A stretch of DNA of 8,207 bases from Phycisphaeraceae bacterium (GCA_028281485.1 JANQJT010000295.1:1-8207); one strand, 5' to 3'. Positions 1 through 4,887 are shown, counted from the first letter of the stretch. Program-made: numbers and translations. Notes: generated by a model from the letters alone, not told the origin.

Positions 1-468
1 GGACACCGCGGCCTGGGTTTTCTCGCCGCCGAAGCGACCGGCCTCGTTGAAGAAGATCACCTCGGCCGGGTCGATGAAGGCGTAGCCGAGCAGGTCGGCC
101 ATGATCTTGCCGTTGAGGAACTCGCCGCGGCTGGCGGTGTAGTCGGCCGATGCGCCGGACTCGATGTCGCTACGGACCTTGTCCAGGTCTTCGGTCAGGT
201 CGAGCGACAGGCCGAGCTCGGCGATGATCTGGTTGTAGCGATCGACGATGATCTGAAACGACTCGGCGATGGAGACCTTCTGGGCGGCGGCGGCGTGGCA
301 GAGGTACAGCAGGTCGGTGATCTTCTGGTCGTCGGCGTGTCGCTTGCCGGGTGCGGAGGGCACGACGTAGCGTCGCGCCGGGTCGGCCTGGATGATCTCG
401 GCCGCCTTGCGGAACTGGTCGGCGCTGGCCAGCGACGAACCGCCAAACTTACACACCTTGATGCTCAT
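1..468 (-). CDS. Aspartokinase (aspartate kinase), N-terminal part
   Basis: Phosphorylates L-aspartate to 4-phospho-aspartate, the entry step to lysine, threonine and methionine (and diaminopimelate) synthesis in the cytoplasm. The 156 residues visible open with the family signature KFGGSSLA (residues 7-14, the ATP-binding lysine and glycine turn), followed by VVPSAPGKR (35-43) and SRGEFLNGKIMADLLG (113-128), which belong to the amino acid kinase fold. The gene runs off the left edge, so the rest of the kinase domain and any regulatory ACT domains are not visible and feedback class cannot be judged. The start at 468 is supported by AAAAGGA on the minus strand, with about 9 bases between AAGGA and the ATG. 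A promoter sits about 50-80 bases upstream. The gene stands alone at its 5' side, divergent from the sRNA candidate. I leave the symbol empty because lysC, thrA-like and ask types cannot be told apart here. Confidence 0.93.
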   Translation of the reverse strand, partial: MSIKVCKFGGSSLASADQFRKAAEIIQADPARRYVVPSAPGKRHADDQKITDLLYLCHAAAAQKVSIAESFQIIVDRYNQIIAELGLSLDLTEDLDKVRSDIESGASADYTASRGEFLNGKIMADLLGYAFIDPAEVIFFNEAGRFGGEKTQAAVS

Positions 469-520
469 CGAGTCGAGTCCTTTTGTGTCACGGGTGCTGT
501 CCCCAAGTGTCGGACCGGGC

Positions 521-549
521 ATGATAACCCGTTAACGACCGACCGTCAT
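521..549 (-). promoter_or_regulatory. Promoter of the aspartokinase gene
   Basis: On the minus strand, ATGACG (549-544; 4 of 6 to TTGACA) and TATCAT (526-521; 5 of 6 to TATAAT) are separated by exactly 17 bases. Transcription would begin near 514, giving a leader of roughly 45 bases that contains the AAGGA ribosome binding site. The -10 lies within a 10-base string, GGGTTATCAT, that recurs ahead of the small membrane protein operon. The remaining bases between 469 and 641 hold no other feature I can support. Confidence 0.55.
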
Positions 550-641
550 GCGCGCTATTTAAGATCACCGGCGCGGGAGATTTGAGTCAGCCACGGCAAA
601 ATATTTTGGGATTATGCGGGATTTGGCGCAGGTGCCGGGCG

Positions 642-647
642 TAGAAT
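642..647 (+). promoter_or_regulatory. Possible -10 element of the sRNA candidate
   Basis: TAGAAT (4 of 6 to TATAAT) ends six bases before the first base-paired stem of the RNA candidate, so initiation would fall at about 653-655. No good -35 hexamer lies at 16-18 bases: position 619-624 reads GGATTT. Two copies of GGGATT (608-613 and 618-623), 10 bases apart, occupy the -35 zone. They could be activator sites or an alternative sigma factor element, but this is speculative. Confidence 0.3.
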
Positions 648-652
648 GGTGC

Positions 653-809
653 ATTGGCGGGGCCCCGTCTCTCCCCCGACATGCCCCGCCAAGCCGCGAC
701 GTTCGGCCTCCCCCTCCGAACCGCGGCACTCGTGGGCGTGAGAGAAAGCTTACGTCCACGCAACCCCCTCGGGGCGCCTGGCGGTCCCCTTCCAGGCGCC
801 TCTTTTTTT
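653..809 (+). ncRNA. Candidate trans-acting small RNA with C-rich loops
   Basis: No protein gene on the plus strand accounts for the strong terminator at 771-809, and the flanking genes both lie on the minus strand. The 155 or so bases before and through it fold almost completely. Hairpin 1 pairs 654-662 with 684-692 (9 bp, no mismatch) and has an inner GTC/GAC closing the loop TCTCCCCC. Hairpin 2 pairs 693-698 with 722-727 and 701-706 with 716-721 (12 bp with a 2-base bulge), loop CCTCCCCCT. Hairpin 3 pairs 731-739 with 752-760 (9 bp, one G-U), loop GAGAGAAAGCTT. The terminator is hairpin 4. Unpaired stretches in hairpins 1 and 2 and in the linker (CAACCCCCTC, 761-770) are C-rich and resemble the anti-Shine-Dalgarno loops known from several bacterial sRNAs. 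The sequence lacks the conserved cores of SRP RNA, tmRNA and RNase P RNA, and I do not see the 6S RNA rod. Family unknown to me. Confidence 0.55.
771..809 (+). terminator. Rho-independent terminator of the sRNA candidate
   Basis: GGCGCCTGG (773-781) pairs perfectly with CCAGGCGCC (792-800) around a 10-base loop, extendable outward by two pairs at 771-772 and 801-802, and is followed by a run of seven T (803-809). The minus strand has A rather than T after the stem, so it acts only on plus-strand transcription. It is the strongest terminator in the window. Confidence 0.85.
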
Positions 810-820
810 GGGCGCACACG

Positions 821-844
821 AAAATCGCCGCAACCTAAGCGGCG
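821..844 (-). terminator. Terminator of the small membrane protein operon
   Basis: On the minus strand, CGCCGC and GCGGCG (positions 844-839 and 831-826) form a 6 bp stem around a 7-base loop and are followed by ATTTTC. It lies about 40 bases beyond the stop codon at 885 and sits back to back with the opposite-facing sRNA terminator. Confidence 0.6.
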
Positions 845-884
845 GTCGATACACAAGCGATGTGTCGAATCCCCCAGGTCCCGA

Positions 885-1133
885 TCAATCGTCGTCGTCT
901 TTGTTTTTGTCGTCGCCCTTTTTGGAAGCGGTGGCCTTGATGACACGCTCGATCTCATCGGCCTTGTAGCCGGAAGCGATCATCTGTTCCTTGAGGCGCG
1001 TGTCCATACGCTTGCCCTCAAGTGATTTCCAGGCGGCGCTGGTGATCGCAACGATAAACACCAACGCGACGCAGATGAGGAAGATGATGTCTTTGTCGAA
1101 TAATCCGTTCCAGTTGACTTCCGCCAGCAGCAT
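885..1133 (-). CDS. Small single-pass membrane protein, paralogue 2 (unknown function)
   Basis: An 82-residue protein I cannot assign to a named family. It begins MLLAEVNWNGLF, followed by one hydrophobic membrane segment (about residues 15-36), then a basic, probably cytoplasmic region containing RLKEQMIASGYKADEIERVI, predicted helical, and a highly charged tail ending KNKDDDD. It is clearly paralogous to the gene just upstream: the N-terminal AE-NWNGLF and the C-terminal RLKEQM...GY.AD.IERVIKATAS are shared. I chose the ATG at 1133 rather than the in-frame ATG at 1163 because AAGGA lies about 9 bases before it and because it aligns with the paralogue's start. It is probably co-transcribed with the upstream gene across a 44-base gap and ends before the terminator at 821-844. 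The shape (short N-terminal motif, one membrane helix, cytoplasmic helical domain) suggests an accessory or regulatory membrane subunit, but nothing identifies a partner. Confidence 0.75.
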   Translation of the reverse strand: MLLAEVNWNGLFDKDIIFLICVALVFIVAITSAAWKSLEGKRMDTRLKEQMIASGYKADEIERVIKATASKKGDDKNKDDDD

Positions 1134-1158
1134 ATTGTTTCGTCCTTGTCGAATCGCG

Positions 1159-1174
1159 GACACGGCCCGGTGTC
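1159..1174 (-). other. Intercistronic hairpin
   Basis: GACAC and GTGTC pair around a 6-base GC loop, in the 44-base gap between the two paralogous genes. There is no T run after it, so it is not a terminator; it could set differential stability or expression of the two cistrons. Small enough to be chance. Confidence 0.3.
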
Positions 1175-1177
1175 TGT

Positions 1178-1483
1178 CTAACCCGCGTGCCTGGCTTTGA
1201 TCTCCTGCGATCTGCCCTCGTGATGGGCACGGATCGCCTTCTCCGCGTCTTCGGCTTCGGATGCCGTGGCCTTGATGACACGCTCGATGTCATCGGCCGA
1301 GTATCCACCCGCGAGCATCTGCTCTTTCAGGCGCGTCTCGATGCGTGATTTTTCCACGGCCTTCCACGCCGTGGTGATCGCCCTGAAGACACCCACAATC
1401 GTCAGAAAACCAAAGACGCAGACAAAGACCATGATCTCGGGCCGAAAGAGGCCGTTCCAGTTGATTTCTGCGAGCATGAACAT
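1178..1483 (-). CDS. Small single-pass membrane protein, paralogue 1 (unknown function)
   Basis: A 101-residue protein and first gene of the two-gene unit. It opens MFMLAEINWNGLF, continues with a hydrophobic membrane segment (about residues 17-38, rich in V, F, I and C), then a basic stretch, a helical block RLKEQMLAGGYSADDIERVI and a longer charged tail (EAEDAEKAIRAHHEGRSQE) that replaces the acidic tail of its paralogue. The start at 1483 is preceded by TGAGG on the minus strand at 9 bases spacing; the alternative Met at 1477 would be 15 bases away. The conserved N-terminal NWNGLF and the C-terminal block are the parts under constraint, while membrane segment and tail have diverged, which suggests two versions working together, perhaps as a hetero-oligomer. 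This is inference. No family name is offered. Confidence 0.75.
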   Translation of the reverse strand: MFMLAEINWNGLFRPEIMVFVCVFGFLTIVGVFRAITTAWKAVEKSRIETRLKEQMLAGGYSADDIERVIKATASEAEDAEKAIRAHHEGRSQEIKARHAG

Positions 1484-1524
1484 GGCTGAAAACCTCAGGA
1501 GGTGGGGGTGATAGGGTAGACGCT

Positions 1525-1530
1525 ATGATA
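1525..1530 (-). promoter_or_regulatory. Likely -10 element of the small membrane protein operon
   Basis: TATCAT (5 of 6 to consensus) in the context GGGTTATCAT, the same 10 bases as at the aspartokinase promoter. Initiation near 1518 would leave a 35-base leader with the TGAGG ribosome binding site. The -35 position holds AGCTCG, a poor match, and the spacer overlaps the hairpin at 1532-1547. Confidence 0.4.
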
Positions 1531-1531
1531 A

Positions 1532-1547
1532 CCCCGCCGTTGCGGGG
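1532..1547 (-). terminator. Probable terminator hairpin of mnmA
   Basis: CCCCGC and GCGGGG form a tight 6 bp stem with a CGTT (AACG on the minus strand) loop, about 25 bases after the mnmA stop codon. The following minus-strand bases are TTATCAT, a poor T tract, so termination may be incomplete and mnmA transcription could read into the small membrane protein genes. Confidence 0.45.
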
Positions 1548-1572
1548 CGAGCTGTGAAACAGAAGAAAAGAT

Positions 1573-2715
1573 TCAATTCCAGGGGTGGGGGTAAGCCTCG
1601 GTGATCCAGCCGCCGCCCAAAACCCGGTCGCCGGCGTAGCAGACGACCGCCTGGCCCGGCGCCACGGCCCGCTGGGGCTGGGCAAAGTTCACCCGCAGCT
1701 CCCCCGTTTCCGTCACCTGCGCGGTCGCCTCGACCAGGTCCGCGTTGTATCGGATCTTCACCATGCAGCTCAGCGGCTCGGTGGGCGGATCGACGAGCCA
1801 GTTGGTCTCACCGGCCATGCAACCGGCCGACAGCAGGTCGTCGGCCTCGCCCACGGTGATCGTGTTGGCGTCGGCGTCCTTGTCGACCACGTAGATGGGG
1901 TAGCCGAAGGCGACGCCCACGCCGCGGCGCTGACCGATGGTGTAGTGCTGATGGCCGGGGTGCTCGCCGATGATCTTGCCTTCGCGGTCGAGGATGTCGC
2001 CGGCGTGGACCTGGCCCTTGGCGACCTTGCCCACCACGTCCATGTAGTTGTTGGTGGGGACGAAGCAGATCTCCTGGCTGTCGGGCTTGTTGAAGACGGG
2101 CAGGTTGAAGTCTTCAGCCATGCGCCGGATGTCGGTTTTGTGGAAGCCGCCGATGGGCAGGAGCGTGTGGGCGAGGCGATCGCGTCGCGCACCGAACAGG
2201 ACGTAGGACTGGTCTTTGGAGTGGTCGACGCCGCGCAAGAGCGTCGGCACGCCGTCGACGGTTTCGACACGGGCGTAGTGACCGGAGGCGACGTGTTGTG
2301 CGTCGATGGAGTCGGCGTAGTCGGCGAGCTTGCCGAACTTGAGCCAGTCGTTGCAGCGCACGCAGGGGTTGGGCGTGCGTCCCGCGTTGTACTCGTCGAC
2401 GAAGTAGTTGATGATGCGACCGAAGTCCTGCTTGAAGTTCAGCACGTAGAAGGGGATGTCCAGCCGCGCGGCGACGAGCTGGGCGTCCTTGGCGTCGTTG
2501 ATCGAGCAGCAGCCCTGGTGTCCGATCTTCACCAGCGACGGGTCGCAGGCGTCGTCGGGGACGTGCAGGCCCTCGGTGAGGGTTTCGCCGGGGCTGCCGA
2601 GGCGCATGAAACAGCCGACGACTTCGTAGCCGTCTTCTTTCAGCAGCGCCGCGGCGACGGAGCTATCCACCCCACCGCTCATGGCGACCAGCACCTTGCC
2701 CTTGCTTGCGGCCAT
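1573..2715 (-). CDS. mnmA: tRNA-specific 2-thiouridylase MnmA
   Basis: Adenylates and thiolates uridine 34 of Lys, Glu and Gln tRNAs, producing 2-thiouridine. The 380-residue length fits the family. The PP-loop SGGVDSS is at residues 13-19, close to the N-terminus as expected. The first active-site region is TPNPCVRCN with Cys121, and the second is PDSQEICFVP with Cys217, so both catalytic cysteines are present. GHYARV (145-150), DQSYVL (168-173) and the C-terminal LGGGWI are also typical. The frame is open upstream to 3117, but that part overlaps the divergent gene; the ATG at 2715 places the PP-loop correctly. No Shine-Dalgarno sequence precedes it; a TATCAT hexamer ends 6 bases before the ATG, suggesting a leaderless message. 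Cys118 lies three residues before Cys121, giving a CxxC that Escherichia coli MnmA lacks (Asp there). Confidence 0.95.
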   Translation of the reverse strand: MAASKGKVLVAMSGGVDSSVAAALLKEDGYEVVGCFMRLGSPGETLTEGLHVPDDACDPSLVKIGHQGCCSINDAKDAQLVAARLDIPFYVLNFKQDFGRIINYFVDEYNAGRTPNPCVRCNDWLKFGKLADYADSIDAQHVASGHYARVETVDGVPTLLRGVDHSKDQSYVLFGARRDRLAHTLLPIGGFHKTDIRRMAEDFNLPVFNKPDSQEICFVPTNNYMDVVGKVAKGQVHAGDILDREGKIIGEHPGHQHYTIGQRRGVGVAFGYPIYVVDKDADANTITVGEADDLLSAGCMAGETNWLVDPPTEPLSCMVKIRYNADLVEATAQVTETGELRVNFAQPQRAVAPGQAVVCYAGDRVLGGGWITEAYPHPWN

Positions 2716-2721
2716 GGCGAC

Positions 2722-2727
2722 ATGATA
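2722..2727 (-). promoter_or_regulatory. -10 element for a probably leaderless mnmA message
   Basis: TATCAT (5 of 6) ends 6 bases before the mnmA ATG, which puts initiation on or next to the start codon. No Shine-Dalgarno sequence is present. The -35 region is GC-rich with no recognisable hexamer, which lowers confidence. Confidence 0.4.
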
Positions 2728-2755
2728 GGCGTAAATCGCTTGCCGGGCCCGATCG

Positions 2756-2784
2756 CTGTCGGACGGCTGAGGGGCGGTTACAAT
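2756..2784 (+). promoter_or_regulatory. Promoter for a probably leaderless RNase HII-like message
   Basis: CTGTCG (2756-2761; 3 of 6) and TACAAT (2779-2784; 5 of 6) are 17 bases apart. The -10 ends 6 bases before the ATG at 2791, so initiation is expected at the A of the start codon. The only purine-rich stretch, GAGGGG, is about 16 bases before the ATG and too far to act as a ribosome binding site. Confidence 0.5.
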
Positions 2785-2790
2785 CGCGGC

Positions 2791-3768
2791 ATGCTGATCT
2801 ATGCGGGGATCGATGAGGCGGGCTACGGGCCGATGTTTGGCCCGCTGGTCATCGCGCGGAGCGTGTTTATCCTGCCCGGTTGCGATCCCGGTGACGAACC
2901 GCCCTGCCTGTGGAAGCTGCTGGACACGGCGGTGTGTGACTCGATTCAGGACAGGCGCCGCCGAATCGCCGTGAACGATTCCAAGAAGCTCTACACGCCC
3001 GCGTCGGGCTTGAAGCATCTCGAGCGCGGCGTGCTCTCGTTCGCGCACAACACGGGGATCGATTGTGACTGTCTGGATGGTTATCTCAAGGCGCTGGCGT
3101 ACGACGCCGACAGTCATCAGCCGGATCAGCTGTGGTACCTCGACGACGACGGCGAGCCGGCGCTGCCGACGATGTTCGACGCTGGACAGCTGGCGATCTC
3201 ACGCAGCCAGCTCCGTCTCGCCGCCCAATCGGCCGGCGTGCAGATCAAACAGATGCAAGCGGCGGTGATCTTCGAGGATCGTTACAACCGCATGGTCGCT
3301 GCGACGCGCAGCAAGGCGCGGTGCGCGTGGACGTTTGTCTCCGGCCACCTCGACGCGATCTGGCGCAGCTTCGGCGAACACCACCCCCGCGTGGTCATCG
3401 ATCGCCAGGGCGGCCGCACGCGTTACGCCGACCTGTTGAGCACGCTGTTTGAAAACGCGCAGATCACCGTCACCGAAGAGACGCCGCTGAGCAGTGTCTA
3501 CACGATCCGGCGGGACGGCCGGTCGATGACGCTGAGCTTCGAGGTGGAGTCCGAGGCGCGGCACCTGCCGGTGGCGCTGGCGAGCATGACCGCCAAGTAC
3601 ACGCGTGAGCTGCTGATGGAGCGATTCAACCGGTTCTGGCGCAAGCACCTGCCCGATGTGAAGCCCACCAAGGGCTACGCGCAGGACGGCAAGCGATTCC
3701 TGGCGGAGATCGAGACGACGCTGGGCGAACTGAACATCCCGCGCGAGCAGATCATCCGCCAGCGATAG
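2791..3768 (+). CDS. Divergent RNase HII-like protein
   Basis: A 325-residue member of the RNase H superfamily related to RNase HII, which cuts RNA in RNA-DNA hybrids and at single misincorporated ribonucleotides. YAGIDEAGYGPMFGPLV (residues 4-20) matches the RNase HII opening motif with acidic residues Asp8 and Glu9, but the usual Arg of DEAGRGP is Tyr12. VNDSKKL (61-67) matches the substrate-binding DSKKL. VVIDRQGG (201-208) can supply the third acid, Asp204. SMTAKYTREL matches the family's SIIAKVTRD, but the last acid is Glu273, not Asp. KGYAQDGKRF near 294 matches the C-terminal KGYGT block. The family is usually about 200 residues; here about 110 extra residues lie mainly between DSKKL and Asp204. 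The start at 2791 places the motif at the N-terminus. Whether it is the housekeeping enzyme or a specialised relative cannot be told. Confidence 0.8.
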   Translation: MLIYAGIDEAGYGPMFGPLVIARSVFILPGCDPGDEPPCLWKLLDTAVCDSIQDRRRRIAVNDSKKLYTPASGLKHLERGVLSFAHNTGIDCDCLDGYLKALAYDADSHQPDQLWYLDDDGEPALPTMFDAGQLAISRSQLRLAAQSAGVQIKQMQAAVIFEDRYNRMVAATRSKARCAWTFVSGHLDAIWRSFGEHHPRVVIDRQGGRTRYADLLSTLFENAQITVTEETPLSSVYTIRRDGRSMTLSFEVESEARHLPVALASMTAKYTRELLMERFNRFWRKHLPDVKPTKGYAQDGKRFLAEIETTLGELNIPREQIIRQR

Positions 3769-3795
3769 CCCTTAGCAACCCAGCCCAATGAACAA

Positions 3796-3819
3796 CCCCT
3801 CGATCGTGCGATCGAGGGG
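3796..3819. terminator. Convergent hairpin, probable bidirectional terminator
   Basis: CCCCTCGATCG and CGATCGAGGGG form an 11-base perfect inverted repeat around TG, midway between the converging RNase HII-like gene (stop 3768) and PEP-CTERM gene (stop 3867). The minus-strand side continues TTGTTC, somewhat T-rich, so it serves best for the PEP-CTERM transcript; the plus side has no T run. Confidence 0.6.
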
Positions 3820-3866
3820 CTGGTCGTGCCGTGTGAGAGAAGTGCCCGTCAGGGCGCAAAGACTGA

Positions 3867-4616
3867 TTAGCGGCGGCGGCGGATCATGGTGATGCCGCCC
3901 AGAGCCAGCAGGGCCAGCGAAGCCGGTTCGGGAATCTGGCTGAAGTGCTGGGTGAAGGCGCTGATGTGCGCCGAGCCGTCGGTGCCGCCGGTGACGCCGA
4001 TGTCCTTGAAGATGCTGATGTGCTTTTGGAGCGGCAAGACGTAGCCCCAGTCCTGGCGGCGGTCGAAGCCGAAGTTGTTGGCGACGACGAACAGCGAGGC
4101 CTTCTCGTTCAGCAGCTCGTCAACGAGGACGTTGTTGTCGAACTCGTCGGAGACGGCCTCGGTGATGGAGGCGTTGCCGGTACCGGCGGCGCCACCGCCG
4201 ATGAGGTCCATGTGGACGTCGCTGATGAAGTTCTGCGGGTAGTCGGGGTGAACCCAGACGTCGAACTCGAGGTGGAAGTTGGCGGCCTGGCCGTTGTTGG
4301 CCTGGAAGCCGACGATGCTGAACATCAGGCCGTGGTAGCCCTCGAAGCTCGTGCTGGCTTTAACGGTGATGGCACCGGGCGTGGGCAGAAGTACACCGCC
4401 AAGGGCCTGAGCGTTGCTGAACCATTCGTCGTGGTAGAACAGCTTGTCGCCGACCTGGAGGGTCAGGTCCTGATCGATGACCGAAGCCAGGCCGATGGGA
4501 CCGGCGGCTTCGAGGTCATAGATGTTGTCCATCAGGGCTGCCGAGGTCGAGTTCGTGCCGAGGGCCATCGCAACAGCGATTACAGCGAACGACAACAGCT
4601 TGCGTAGCTCTCTCAT
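3867..4616 (-). CDS. PEP-CTERM sorted exported protein, function unknown
   Basis: A 249-residue exported protein. The N-terminus MRELRKLLSFAVIAVAMALG is a signal peptide with a likely cleavage site after TSA near residue 28. The C-terminus has the complete PEP-CTERM tripartite signal: IPEP, then a hydrophobic stretch (ASLALLALGGITMI) and RRRR. Such signals direct cleavage by an exosortase and are linked to exopolysaccharide and surface proteins; no exosortase is in the window. The mature part (about 200 residues) is rich in Asn, Gly, Asp and aromatic residues, with alternating patterns typical of beta-structure; I recognise no domain. The start at 4616 is chosen over 4640 because it opens the signal peptide cleanly and is preceded by GGGGAAG a few bases upstream. 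The gene stands alone between a convergent hairpin and a long AT-richer upstream region. Confidence 0.85.
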   Translation of the reverse strand: MRELRKLLSFAVIAVAMALGTNSTSAALMDNIYDLEAAGPIGLASVIDQDLTLQVGDKLFYHDEWFSNAQALGGVLLPTPGAITVKASTSFEGYHGLMFSIVGFQANNGQAANFHLEFDVWVHPDYPQNFISDVHMDLIGGGAAGTGNASITEAVSDEFDNNVLVDELLNEKASLFVVANNFGFDRRQDWGYVLPLQKHISIFKDIGVTGGTDGSAHISAFTQHFSQIPEPASLALLALGGITMIRRRR

Positions 4617-4782
4617 TATTTCTTCCCCATTCACCGCCACAACAACGGCTCATGATCGCACACCGCGAGGCGCACAAATGCATACCTCTGGTACTAAAGA
4701 CACAAATTGTTCAGAGACCCTTCTCTCGTTCTTCCCAGTAGCAAGGTGAAAGGGACCCTCTCTGTCTTACAACTATCGCGCG

Positions 4783-4807
4783 GCTCTCTTAATTCCGCTC
4801 TCTTAAT
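4783..4807. repeat. Tandem 11-base direct repeat, possible operator
   Basis: GCTCTCTTAAT occurs at 4783-4793 and again at 4797-4807, a 14-base period. On the minus strand it reads ATTAAGAGAGC twice and the distal copy overlaps the -10 of the possible PEP-CTERM promoter. Two looser relatives, GACCCTTCTCTC and GACCCTCTCTG, lie at about 4717 and 4754. Repeat spacing and position suggest a regulator site, without proof. Confidence 0.4.
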
Positions 4808-4832
4808 ATGACACAGCATATCCGCTTTGCAA
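4803..4832 (-). promoter_or_regulatory. Possible promoter of the PEP-CTERM gene
   Basis: On the minus strand, TTGCAA (4832-4827; 4 of 6) and TATTAA (4808-4803; 4 of 6) are separated by 18 bases. It is the best pair I find upstream of the gene, but the AT-richer setting makes chance matches more likely. Confidence 0.3.
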
Positions 4833-4887
4833 GCTGTAATCCCAATTAAATTCGACGAAATCAGCGTTCGGAGCCAGTTAAATGCTG

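Noticed and set aside
653..809. Identification of the structured region as SRP RNA, tmRNA, 6S RNA or a riboswitch
   Set aside because: The conserved SRP tetraloop and asymmetric loop, tmRNA ends and the 6S rod are not seen, and no gene follows on the same strand for a riboswitch to control.
1134..1163. Upstream ATG at 1163 extending the second small membrane protein by 10 residues
   Set aside because: No ribosome binding site there, whereas the ATG at 1133 has AAGGA and aligns with the paralogue.
1585..2790. Long plus-strand open frame antisense to mnmA, in phase with the RNase HII-like gene
   Set aside because: The translation is low-complexity (rich in V, D, G, A and H) and carries no motif, while the minus-strand frame is a clear MnmA. 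The RNase HII similarity begins only at 2791.
2716..3117. N-terminal extension of MnmA to 3117
   Set aside because: It overlaps the start of the divergent gene, lacks family similarity and would push the PP-loop far from the N-terminus.
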